The notes under the pieces are model-generated. The model was not told the DNA's origin. It searched no databases and saw nothing but the letters and a program-made list of their open reading frames with translations. The position numbers and the translations under genes are program-made. Shown here in pieces: positions 25,996-33,251 of a stretch of 64,000 nt of DNA. The first letter of the stretch is position 1, and each line of letters begins with the position of its first letter. The DNA comes from Bradyrhizobium ontarionense (GTDB taxonomy: Bacteria; Pseudomonadota; Alphaproteobacteria; Rhizobiales; Xanthobacteraceae): assembly GCF_021088345.1 (NCBI RefSeq), contig NZ_CP088156.1:992001-1056000 (forward strand). Reading direction: 5' to 3'.

Positions 25996-26079
25996 GACAG
26001 ATCTGCCATCCCGGTGTCGGACCAGGACGTCCGACGTTTTCGGGCAGCGCCATCGGCGAAGATGCGCTAACAAGCAGCC

Positions 26080-26334
26080 ATGTTCAGATCTCTCGCTCTC
26101 GGCACGACCGCTTGGCTGATCGTCGTCGCTGTCGCCTTTGCCGGCTCGCCCGGCGCGCCCCTGCCGTCGCCGCAAGCCGCGGGCACGAACAAGTCGGCAC
26201 CACGTCGCAGCGCAGTCGCAACCAACCCCTGTGCGTCTTACGGCGCCGACTTCGTGCGGGTCGAGGGCACCGACACCTGCGTGAAGGTGGGAGGGGCTGC
26301 GCGCGTCGAGATGGGCAGTTCAGTCCGACACTGA
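26080..26334 (+). CDS. Small secreted protein with porin-type N-terminal signature
   Basis: The 84-residue protein has a signal peptide (ALGTTAWLIVVAVAFAG). After it comes the sequence C-A-S-Y-G-A-D-F-V-R-V-E-G-T-D-T-C-V-K-V-G-G-A-A-R-V, which is the conserved N-terminal block of rhizobial Porin_2 proteins. The barrel that normally follows is absent: the protein ends 10 residues later. It could be a truncated porin or a deliberately small protein that borrows the two-cysteine porin motif. Confidence 0.7.
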   Translation: MFRSLALGTTAWLIVVAVAFAGSPGAPLPSPQAAGTNKSAPRRSAVATNPCASYGADFVRVEGTDTCVKVGGAARVEMGSSVRH

Positions 26335-26347
26335 GCGGGCGGCGTCC

Positions 26348-26989
26348 TCACGACAGCGGCGGCGCAATATGCCGGACGAAGCCGGCACGCTGTTCGATCT
26401 GCTGATACCAGCGGGTCATGTTGGGCAGCTCCGGCTTGGCCACGCCTTCGACTCCGAACCAGCGCCGCGCATAGGCGCCGAGCGCGATATCCGCCAGCGT
26501 GAAACTCTCGGCCTCGACATACGGTCGAGTCGCCAGATGCGTGTCGAGGATGCGCCACGTCGCCGCGGCTTCGTCGGCACTCCTCTGCAAGGCCACCATG
26601 TCGCGCTGTGCGGGCGGGGTGCGCACGAGGCCCCAGAACAAGGGCCGCTCGACCGGCTGCACCGTCGACAGCGTCCAGTCCAGCCAGCGCTCGACCGCGG
26701 CGCGGTGTCGCGGCATCGGCGGGTAGAGCGGGGTATCGCCGCCGTGGGCGAGGCAGAGATAGCGCATGATCGCGTTGCTCTCCCACAGCACGAAATCACC
26801 GTCGACCAGCGTCGGAATCCGGCCGTTCGGATTCATCGCGAGGTAGTCGGCCTCGGTATTGCGGCCGAACTGCATGCCGGCGTCGATCCGCTCGAAATCG
26901 AGATCAAGCTCGTCGAGACACCACAGCACCTTCTGCACGTTCACCGAATTCGGGCGTCCCCAGATGATCAGTCGGTTTTCGGCGGGCAT
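26348..26989 (-). CDS. Glutathione S-transferase family protein
   Basis: The 213-residue GST has a thioredoxin-fold N-terminal domain (WGRPNSVNVQKVLWCLDEL; NPNGRIPTLVDGD; E-S-N-A-I-M-R-Y-L) and a helical C-terminal domain. The serine in R-P-N-S-V-N is the likely catalytic residue, as in theta/beta-like classes. ATG 26989 has AGGAG 7 bp upstream. It faces the small secreted porin-like gene. Confidence 0.9.
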   Translation of the reverse strand: MPAENRLIIWGRPNSVNVQKVLWCLDELDLDFERIDAGMQFGRNTEADYLAMNPNGRIPTLVDGDFVLWESNAIMRYLCLAHGGDTPLYPPMPRHRAAVERWLDWTLSTVQPVERPLFWGLVRTPPAQRDMVALQRSADEAAATWRILDTHLATRPYVEAESFTLADIALGAYARRWFGVEGVAKPELPNMTRWYQQIEQRAGFVRHIAPPLS

Positions 26990-27040
26990 GTGCGGCTCCT
27001 GCTCTCTGCGCAATGGTTCTCGTTGATAGCGTATCCCATG

Positions 27041-27070
27041 CAAAAAGCCCCGCCATGGGCGGGGCCTTTC
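27041..27070 (-). terminator. Terminator of the 26-residue membrane peptide gene
   Basis: GCCCCGCC-ATG-GGCGGGGC forms an 8-bp stem at 27047-27065. On the minus strand it is followed by TTTTTG, so it terminates the small gene just upstream (27095-27175). A shorter T-run on the plus strand could make it bidirectional. Confidence 0.8.
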
Positions 27071-27094
27071 GGTTGAGCGAATAGCTTACGGTGA

Positions 27095-27175
27095 TCAGCG
27101 GCCGAAGAACAGCCACAGCAGAATGATCACCGGGATCGGCACGCCCAACAACCACAACAGAAGTCCTCGACCCAT
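27095..27175 (-). CDS. 26-residue hydrophobic membrane peptide
   Basis: ATG 27175 to TGA 27095 encodes MGRGLLLWLLGVPIPVIILL followed by W-L-F-F-G-R. It has a strong GAGGAGG ribosome site 6 bp upstream and its own terminator immediately downstream. The product is a single transmembrane helix with a double-proline kink. I believe near-identical peptides occur in other alphaproteobacteria, but that is from memory. It is too short for ordinary gene calling. Confidence 0.75.
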   Translation of the reverse strand: MGRGLLLWLLGVPIPVIILLWLFFGR

Positions 27176-27263
27176 CTCGGCCTCCTCGTATCTCTCCGTC
27201 ATTCGATCGGAGCGACAACGCGAGGGGGGCCTCGATGTTCCGTCAGGGTTCGCAGGGCAGCGC

Positions 27264-27716
27264 TCACCAGTGTCCGGTGTTCGGCATCGACAGCCAGGGC
27301 TCGGCGGGAGTCTTCGGCTCGCCCTTCTGCAACAGCTCGATCGAATGCAGGTCAGGGGATCGGACGAAGGCCATGTTGCCGTCGCGCGGCGGCCGGTTGA
27401 TGGTGACGCCGAGCTTCATCAGGCGATCGCAGGTGGCGTAGATGTCGTCGACCTCATAGGCGAGATGGCCGAAGAAGCGGTCCTCGCCATAGGTCTCCTC
27501 GTCCCAATTGTAGGTGAGCTCGACCAGCGGAGCGCCGCGCGTCGGCGGCAGGCCCTTCAGCAGGTGTTCATCTTCGGGTGCGCAGAGAAACACCAGCGTG
27601 AAGCGTCCCTTGTCGTTCTCGATCCGGCGCACTTCCTTGAGGCCGAGCGCATCGGAATAGAACTTGAGCGCGACGTCGAGATTGCGCACGCGCAGCATGG
27701 TGTGGAGATAACGCAT
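27264..27716 (-). CDS. gloA: Lactoylglutathione lyase (glyoxalase I)
   Basis: The 150-residue vicinal-oxygen-chelate protein reads MRYLHTMLRVRNLD at the start, giving metal ligand H5. It continues with the paired beta-alpha-beta-beta-beta modules (FYSDALGLKEVRR; LVELTYNW; FGHLAYEVDDIYATC; SPDLHSIELLQK). It isomerises the methylglyoxal-glutathione hemithioacetal to S-lactoylglutathione. Length and ligands are those of the short Ni/Zn GloA. It faces away from the HU-like gene. Confidence 0.93.
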   Translation of the reverse strand: MRYLHTMLRVRNLDVALKFYSDALGLKEVRRIENDKGRFTLVFLCAPEDEHLLKGLPPTRGAPLVELTYNWDEETYGEDRFFGHLAYEVDDIYATCDRLMKLGVTINRPPRDGNMAFVRSPDLHSIELLQKGEPKTPAEPWLSMPNTGHW

Positions 27717-27899
27717 CGTTTCTGTTCTCCCTGAACTTGAAGCGGACGTTCAACCGCCGCCGGTGGACGTCGATCCATAGCAGCAAATCGTTCTCCGGCG
27801 CATCAGGGCTCACCGCGCGCCGGCTTCGCCTCGCGCGGAATTGTCGTCGTCGGGCAAAGGTCCCGCTCGTTGCAGGAGGTTTCGGGCGTCCCCTGGCAT

Positions 27900-27933
27900 A
27901 CCGCGAATCCCTATTTTGGCAGTGATTCGCGGT
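27900..27933. repeat. 10-bp perfect inverted repeat
   Basis: ACCGCGAATC (27900-27909) and GATTCGCGGT (27924-27933) are separated by 14 bp. This could be a regulator site or an RNA hairpin. Confidence 0.7.
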
Positions 27934-27978
27934 GTCCACGCATCGGCGCGATACGGCCGCATCAGGGTTTTTTGGGGC

Positions 27979-28024
27979 TTTTCGACTGTCATGTGCGGCC
28001 AAAATCACGCATGAAAGTCGAAAA
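27979..28024. repeat. 14-bp inverted repeat, long hairpin
   Basis: TTTTCGACTGTCAT (27979-27992) and ATGAAAGTCGAAAA (28011-28024) pair at 13 of 14 positions with an 18-nt loop that can extend the stem by about three more pairs. Confidence 0.7.
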
Positions 28025-28304
28025 TGCCTAGAAATATAGGGAAAAATGAATCACGTGATCCATTCGACGAGCATCGCAGCTTGACTTCTCCGCGCTCCGT
28101 TGGAATTTTGGCGCCGCTCTGGGTGCTTCGGGGCCCCTTGAAATGCAGGAGAATCCCGAAAAAACGCGGGGTGATACGCCACCAGACGACTCAAAGTCAC
28201 GGCTGTGCAATGCAGCCAGAAAGCCCCGACCCGTCTGCGCAGCAATGCGCTGATAGCCGCGAAGTCGTCTCGTCATTCATCGGTACCAATCCTAAGGAGA
28301 TACG

Positions 28305-28607
28305 ATGGCTACCCAACTTTCCAAGTCGCAGCTGATCGAGAAGATCGCGACCACGACCGAACTGTCCAAGCGCGACGTCAAGAACGTCGTCGAGACGCTC
28401 ACCGACGTCGGCCACAAGGAGCTGAAGAAGAACGGCGTGTTCCTCGTTCCGGGCTTTGCGAAGTTCGTCGTCGTCAAGAAGCCGGCCGTGAAGGCGCGCA
28501 AGGGCACCAACCCCTTCACCGGCGAAGAGATGATGTTCAAGGCCAAGCCGGCCCGCAAGATCGTGCGCGCCCGCCCGGTCAAGGCCGCCAAGGACGCGGT
28601 CGCCTGA
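28305..28607 (+). CDS. HU-family DNA-binding protein
   Basis: The 100-residue protein has the HU fold order: N-terminal helices SKSQLIEKIATTTELSKRDV, then V-P-G-F-A-K-F and K-G-T-N-P-F-T-G-E-E, with a basic C-terminal extension K-A-R-P-A...V-R-A-R-P-V-K-A-A-K. The prolines and arginines normally at the tip of HU arms are partly replaced, so this is an atypical HU. AAGGAG lies 6 bp before the ATG and a strong terminator follows, giving a single-gene unit. Confidence 0.88.
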   Translation: MATQLSKSQLIEKIATTTELSKRDVKNVVETLTDVGHKELKKNGVFLVPGFAKFVVVKKPAVKARKGTNPFTGEEMMFKAKPARKIVRARPVKAAKDAVA

Positions 28608-28639
28608 TCACACTGTCACGGTGGTTGATCGAGATCAGA

Positions 28640-28665
28640 GGCCCCCTGCGAAGGGGGCCTTTTTT
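28640..28665 (+). terminator. Rho-independent terminator after the HU-like gene
   Basis: GGCCCCCT-GCGA-AGGGGGCC (8 bp) is followed directly by TTTTTT. Confidence 0.9.
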
Positions 28666-29038
28666 CATGCGCAAGGCCGGGCCCAGTCAGGCGATCGCAT
28701 GCTGAAACGACAGCAGCGCCAGCGCGACGGAATATCTTCGTCGCCTGGCGCCACCCTCGTAGACTGGGCCCTGAAATCCCCAGTACTCATCTGTCTTGGC
28801 CAGCCGCCAGAAGGTTCAAGAGAAGTCGCGGTAAGATCGACGAGCCGGCGGACCACGTCGGTGGCCCGCGCTGGACGTGCGTTCCAGGCGAGAAAGCATT
28901 TTCGGAGCGCCTTTGAGCCCCTTGGGGACAAGCCCGCGCATGCTGCGCGGCAAGCCGTTGATCCCAGCCTGGATACCGAGCTCGGGCGCGCTGTGGATAT
29001 GCTGCGGATTTTCCGGGGATAAACGGCGCGGCTCAGTT
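28666..29038. other. 373-bp region without a recognisable gene
   Basis: Both strands are open over much of this stretch but the translated products are Arg/Ala-rich with no ribosome sites or domain character. I see nothing supportable here. Confidence 0.4.
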
Positions 29039-29188
29039 TCATACGCCGCCGGAGCCGGGATCTTGGGCGGCGTCCGCGACCCCCTCCGATCCGGTCGCCA
29101 TCATCTCAGGCCCGTGATGACGCGAGGCGAGGACAACGAAGCCACCATAGCCGAGGATATTGAACAGAAGTTCCAGCCAAGATTCCAT
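29039..29188 (-). CDS. Small membrane-associated hypothetical protein
   Basis: This 49-residue ORF starts at ATG 29188 with TAGGAT 7 bp upstream. It begins MESWLELLFNILGYGGFVVL, one amphipathic or membrane helix, then becomes hydrophilic. No family is recognised. The frame is open further upstream but without a start signal. Confidence 0.45.
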   Translation of the reverse strand: MESWLELLFNILGYGGFVVLASRHHGPEMMATGSEGVADAAQDPGSGGV

Positions 29189-29320
29189 CGCGATCCTACC
29201 CTTGCTCATGAACCCCTTGACGGGGCGAACGTTCCGGCGCCGCACGGGCAGGGTGGGGTCCTGCAACGATTTCGAGGCCTCCGCGTTGATTGGACGCATG
29301 TGACTTGGAGGACATCGGTC

Positions 29321-29602
29321 ATGAGAAAAGCATTGGCCGTTCTCGCGACTGCCGGCGCCGTCGCCACCGCTCTCGCCGCTCCGGCGCCGGCACAGGCGCG
29401 TGGCATCGGCCCCGGCCTAGCGTTCGGTTTGGCTGCGGGCGCGTTGACGGCGGGTGCGCTCGCAGCGTCGCATCCCTACTATTACGGCCCGGGCTACGGC
29501 TACTACGACGACGGCCCTCGCTATGCGTATGGGCCGGGTCCGTACGCCTATTATGGCGGTCCGTACTATCATCGGTATCACCACTGGCGCCATCACTGGT
29601 GA
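29321..29602 (+). CDS. Secreted Gly/Tyr/His-rich small protein
   Basis: This 93-residue precursor has a signal peptide ending PAPAQA-RG. A glycine-zipper-like helix follows (PGLAFGLAAGALTAGALAA), then a low-complexity tail rich in Tyr, Gly, Pro and finally His/Arg/Trp (H-R-Y-H-H-W-R-H-H-W). A GGAGG site is 10 bp upstream. Many rhizobia encode similar YGPG-repeat proteins. The histidine-rich end could bind metal, and the protein is probably cell-envelope associated. Confidence 0.75.
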   Translation: MRKALAVLATAGAVATALAAPAPAQARGIGPGLAFGLAAGALTAGALAASHPYYYGPGYGYYDDGPRYAYGPGPYAYYGGPYYHRYHHWRHHW

Positions 29603-29714
29603 GTGCGAACACGACGCGGCGGCGGAAGAGCCCGGACGGCACATGCCTCCGGGCTCTTCTTCTGTGTCTCTGATCCTCGCGGGTCTGATTGTCTCGAGGA
29701 GGTGCGCGGGCCGG

Positions 29715-29930
29715 CTACTCCGCGGCCTCGCCACGATTCGCTTTGCGCCAGGCCCGGCTCGCGAATTCCTCGCGCTCGCGTGCGAACTTTTCCTGCGTCG
29801 ATTTGAATACGGCAATCCTTGCCGTGATGTCGGCGCGCTCCTGGGCGCGCCGATCGTCCTGCGTCTCGTTCTGTCCCACGGATCCTCTCTGCTCCGGTCG
29901 ATGTCCGGCGAGCCTCGCCATGAGACGCAT
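29715..29930 (-). CDS. Small charged helical protein
   Basis: This 71-residue protein is dominated by a charged helix (ITARIAVFKSTQEKFARERE, then E-F-A-S-R-A-W-R-K). It is hydrophilic and lacks a signal peptide. The ATG at 29930 has only a weak upstream ribosome site. No domain is recognised, though the FKxTQEKFxREREEF pattern looks conserved rather than random. Confidence 0.5.
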   Translation of the reverse strand: MRLMARLAGHRPEQRGSVGQNETQDDRRAQERADITARIAVFKSTQEKFAREREEFASRAWRKANRGEAAE

Positions 29931-30248
29931 GACAAACTACCTGGCGAATCGCTGGCGTGATGTGCGTGCGCGATTGAGGCGTGATTGCGGACGAGCGGAT
30001 GTGGCGGCGTGCAGCCGCGCGTTCGGGTGGGGATAGCTCCGTGAAATGAAGCATCGCAAACATCTCGCGGTGGCAGCCGGCGCGATCGACTCGCGCCGCG
30101 TGCACTGGGCCCATGCCCGAATGGTTCCAGCGCACGCGAGGTGGCTCAAGGACGCACGGCCCGTCAACGTCGCGGAGGTTTCGCCGGCGAGACCATGGTA
30201 GGATGACAGGACTTGATGCGAGGTCCCTCATGTTCAAGGTCGTGCCCG
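29931..30248. other. Intergenic, no gene seen
   Basis: This 318-bp stretch precedes the Sir2-like gene and probably contains its promoter. No RNA or protein feature is supportable. Confidence 0.4.
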
Positions 30249-31010
30249 ATGATTGCACCTGATCTCCAGGACGCAGTGGACCGACTGGGCGATATGATCG
30301 CCGCCGCCCGGGTCATCGTGCCGTTCACCGGCGCCGGCATCTCGACAGAGGCCGGGATTCCCGACTTCCGATCGCCGGGAGGGCTGTGGACCCGCAACAG
30401 GCCGATCGATTTCGAGGAATTCGTCGCCAGCCGGGATGCGCGCGACGAGGCATGGCGCCGGCGTTTCGCAATGCAGGAGACGTTTGCCGCGGCGCGACCC
30501 GGCCGCGGCCATCGTGCGCTCGCGTCGCTGTACCGGGCCGGCAAGATCCCAGCCGTGATCACCCAGAACATCGATAATCTGCACCAGGAGTCCGGCTTTG
30601 CGCCGGATCACGTCGTTGAGCTGCATGGCAACACCACTTACGCGCGCTGCATCGGCTGCGGGCAACGTTATGAGCTTGCCTGGGTGCGCCAGCGTTTCGA
30701 CGGCGATGGTGCCGCGCCGGATTGTCCTGTTTGCGCCGAGCCGGTGAAGACGGCGACGGTGTCCTTCGGTCAGGCGATGCCGGAAGACGAGATGCAGCGC
30801 GCGGCCGAGCTCGCGCAGCATTGCGATCTGTTCGTCGCGATTGGCTCATCGCTGGTTGTATGGCCGGCTGCGGGCTTTCCGTTGATGGCAAAGCAGGCAG
30901 GCGCGCGACTCGTCGTCATCAATCGGGAACCTACCGATCAGGACGACGTTGCCGACCTCGTCATCCATCAGGACATCGGCGAAGTACTCGGACCATTCGT
31001 CCGTAATTGA
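30249..31010 (+). CDS. NAD-dependent protein deacylase, Sir2 family (CobB-like)
   Basis: The 253-residue sirtuin has the NAD motifs GAGISTEAGIPDFRSPGG and TQNIDNLH, the catalytic H126 in ELHGNT, and a zinc site C134-x2-C137...C159-x2-C162. It removes acyl groups from lysines, releasing nicotinamide and O-acyl-ADP-ribose. ATG 30249 (MIAPDLQDAVDRLG) is preferred; the frame is open 12 codons upstream. It has no obvious operon partner. Confidence 0.94.
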   Translation: MIAPDLQDAVDRLGDMIAAARVIVPFTGAGISTEAGIPDFRSPGGLWTRNRPIDFEEFVASRDARDEAWRRRFAMQETFAAARPGRGHRALASLYRAGKIPAVITQNIDNLHQESGFAPDHVVELHGNTTYARCIGCGQRYELAWVRQRFDGDGAAPDCPVCAEPVKTATVSFGQAMPEDEMQRAAELAQHCDLFVAIGSSLVVWPAAGFPLMAKQAGARLVVINREPTDQDDVADLVIHQDIGEVLGPFVRN

Positions 31011-31210
31011 ACGGAAATTGATGCATTTTTGCCTGCAACTCTGTTCATATGCCTCAATGAATCCGATTTTTGTCTATGCGCGGCACAAGGGAATGTTATC
31101 TTTTGATTCGAGAGATTCGCGTGACTCGTCGGGGTACAAATGATGAGTGCGCGCATGAGGACGCCGTTGCAGGGGTGGCGGCTGATAATTCATCTGTGAG
31201 GTCCGGGGTT

Positions 31211-31864
31211 ATGGGGTCGGACGGATTTGAGTCCAAAAAGCTTGGAGTACCGGTGGCTGGTGCATCTGCACCATCCCGGCTCGGAGCGGAGTTTCAGGGC
31301 GGCGTTGAGCGCGACTCGGCAATCGATGCGTTGACTGGTCTCGGCGAGAACCTCGTCGAAATCGGCGGCGTCATCAAATGGTTCGACGCGTCGAAGGGAT
31401 ACGGCTTCATCGTTCCCGACAACGGCTGGCCCGACGTGCTGCTGCACGTCACGGTGCTCAGGCGCGATGGCTATCAGACCGCCTATGAGGGGGCTCGTCT
31501 GGTGGTTGAGTGCATCCAGCGCGCGAAGGGCTATCAGGCCTTCCGTATCGTCTCGATGGACGAGTCGACGGCGATCCATCCGGCGCAGATGCTGCCGCCG
31601 CGTACCCATGTCACGGTGACGCCGACCAGCGGGCTGGAGCGGGCCCAGGTCAAGTGGTTCAACCGCCTGCGTGGCTTCGGCTTCGTGACCTGCGGCGAGG
31701 GAAGCCCGGACATCTTCGTCCACATGGAGACCCTGCGCCGGTTCGGCATGACCGAGCTGCGCCCCGGCCAATGGGTGCTGGTCCGCTACGGGCCGGGCTC
31801 CAAGGGCATGATGGCGGCGGAAATCCATCCTGAGGCGGGGTCGCCGGCGCTGTCCTCGCACTGA
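31211..31864 (+). CDS. Cold-shock protein with two CSD domains
   Basis: The 217-residue protein has a disordered N-terminus and two cold-shock domains. The first has I-K-W-F-D-A-S-K-G-Y-G-F-I and V-L-L-H-V; the second has V-K-W-F-N-R-L-R-G-F-G-F-V and I-F-V-H-M. These RNP1/RNP2 motifs bind single-stranded nucleic acid. Double-CSD proteins of this length are usual in alphaproteobacteria. ATG 31211 is chosen; the frame is open 47 codons upstream. A terminator follows. Confidence 0.9.
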   Translation: MGSDGFESKKLGVPVAGASAPSRLGAEFQGGVERDSAIDALTGLGENLVEIGGVIKWFDASKGYGFIVPDNGWPDVLLHVTVLRRDGYQTAYEGARLVVECIQRAKGYQAFRIVSMDESTAIHPAQMLPPRTHVTVTPTSGLERAQVKWFNRLRGFGFVTCGEGSPDIFVHMETLRRFGMTELRPGQWVLVRYGPGSKGMMAAEIHPEAGSPALSSH

Positions 31865-31894
31865 GCAGAACGGCCCCAAACCCAGAGATATCGA

Positions 31895-31924
31895 GGCCCC
31901 AAGGCGCCCTGCCTGGGGCCTTTT
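31895..31924 (+). terminator. Rho-independent terminator after the double-CSD gene
   Basis: GGCCCCA(A)GGC pairs with GCCTGGGGCC around a 5-nt loop, with one bulged A, followed by TTTT. Confidence 0.85.
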
Positions 31925-32022
31925 CGTTCGGGCGGCAATCCGCGGCGTGTCCGCGGTCTTGCTGCGGAGGCCGCGACCGTGTAGTGACGTGGCCTTCCAA
32001 GGACAGTGGTCCTTGAGAACAT

Positions 32023-32099
32023 CGGGGTATAGCGCAGCCTGGTAGCGCGGCAGTTTTGGGTACTGCAGGTCGTTGGTTCGAATCCAGCTGCCCCGACCA
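32023..32099 (+). tRNA. tRNA-Pro (anticodon TGG)
   Basis: Acceptor CGGGGTA/TGCCCCG, anticodon stem GCAGT/ACTGC around loop TTTGGGT, T-arm GGTTCGAATCC, discriminator A and an encoded CCA. A decayed integrase lies about 400 bp downstream, pointing back to the tRNA, consistent with past use as an integration site. Confidence 0.96.
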
Positions 32100-32163
32100 C
32101 TTCGGCCTTTGAATCTCCTCCACTTTCTCCATGCGATTCCGACGTGATTCTGACGGGCGGTTC

Positions 32164-32460
32164 TTACGCCGTTCCCTCGGTCTTGAAGGTTGCAATGATG
32201 GCTTCGGCCTGCAGACGAGCGGTCGGAAGGTAGCTCCGAATGACGTCCATGACTTGGTCGTGGCTGCCTTGGTCGAAACAGCACAGGCAAGCGCCCATCA
32301 TACCCATGCTCGTGCCGACTGTGAACGAGAAGGCCTGCTCCGAAATACTAAGCGCCCTGAAGTCGGAGTTCTGCCGCATGCTGAGCAGCAACTCGGCAAC
32401 CTGCTTGCGGAACGGATCGGCCTCGCGCTCGGCAGGATCGCTTGCATCAAACTTCTCCAT
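32164..32460 (-). CDS. Hypothetical protein next to integrase relic
   Basis: This 98-residue protein starts at ATG 32460 with GGAGG 6 bp upstream. It is helical, with a Cys-rich centre (TVGTSMGMMGACLCCFDQGS) and no signal peptide. The C-terminus reads LPTARLQAEAIIATFKTEGT. It lies between tRNA-Pro and the integrase relic, so it is probably cargo of, or a neighbour within, the same former element. Confidence 0.6.
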   Translation of the reverse strand: MEKFDASDPAEREADPFRKQVAELLLSMRQNSDFRALSISEQAFSFTVGTSMGMMGACLCCFDQGSHDQVMDVIRSYLPTARLQAEAIIATFKTEGTA

Positions 32461-32499
32461 CTGAACCTCCGCTCGTTCGCGACTGCTTGCGCGCCTCGG

Positions 32500-33168
32500 C
32501 CGGCGCCTTGATCTTGTTGCTGCGACGGCGCGGATGTAGCGGACCGTCGTCGACTCCTGCGTATGGGGTAGGCTGGCCTTGAGCAGGTCGATATCGACCA
32601 TGGCTTCCTAGGTCTCGGTGATGCCGCCGACGCGCGCGTCCATGCTCTGCACGTCACCCGGAATGCCGGCCGCCGTCGCGACCTGGCGCCACCAATCTGC
32701 GTAGGAGCGGTAGCGGATCGGCAGACCGTACTCGTCCTTGATGATGACGCCGATGCACCGCTCGACCGGTACCATCTGCATCAGCCGAAACAAAATAGGT
32801 CGTAGACCTGCAGGTCGAACTCGACCGCGGCGCGATATTTCGACTTTGAGGTGCGCGTGCGCCAACGCCAGCCGGGGTGGCGTCCCAGGTGAAGAAGCCG
32901 CGCCAGGTCCCTTCGTCGAGATGCAGCAACGAAATCCCAGAGGGATGGCGGCCATCGGCGCGGCGCGGCGCGACAGCCGGTCGCCGATGATGTCCTTCTG
33001 GCGCAGCATCAATTCGAACGCCGCCGTGCCGATGGCCATATACAGCGGATATCGAGCAGCTCGCGGCACAGGGCCTTCTGCTCGGTCTCCTTGGGCTTCT
33101 GGACTGCGGCGGCCTGAGGCCTCTGGCGCCGCGGGAACGCTGGACAAGGGCCCGCGCTCGGGCATCAT
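32500..33168 (-). pseudogene. Decayed site-specific integrase (tyrosine recombinase)
   Basis: Integrase-like pieces follow each other on the minus strand but in broken frames. In order they are FELMLRQKDIIGDR; R-G-F-F-T-W-D; Y-R-A-A-V-E-F-D-L in a second frame; GVIIKDEYGLPIRYRSYADW with W-W-R-Q-V-A-T-A-A-G-I-P; M-D-A-R-V-G-G-I-T-E-T; then an in-frame TAG at 32608-32610; and K-A-S-L-P-H-T-Q-E-S-T-T-V-R-Y-I-R. The last piece is the expected integrase C-terminal end with its H-x-x-x-S-T-T-x-R-Y core. At least one frameshift and one nonsense codon make it non-functional. Boundaries are approximate. Confidence 0.75.
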
Positions 33169-33251
33169 TGTACCATAACCTCCTAACGCAGGGTTTCCCA
33201 GCTTGGCGCCACATGATACCGCTGAGGTATCAGGGGACAGGCGAACGAGTC

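Larger units (their letters stand above)
27717..28304. other. 588-bp intergenic region upstream of the HU-like gene
   Basis: No convincing gene is seen; open frames lack ribosome sites. From about 27.96 to 28.07 kb the segment is A/T-richer than its surroundings, and it contains two separate long dyads (27900-27933 and 27979-28024). The last bases carry the AAGGAGATACG ribosome site for the HU-like gene. Such a long leader may be regulatory or encode a small RNA. Confidence 0.5.
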
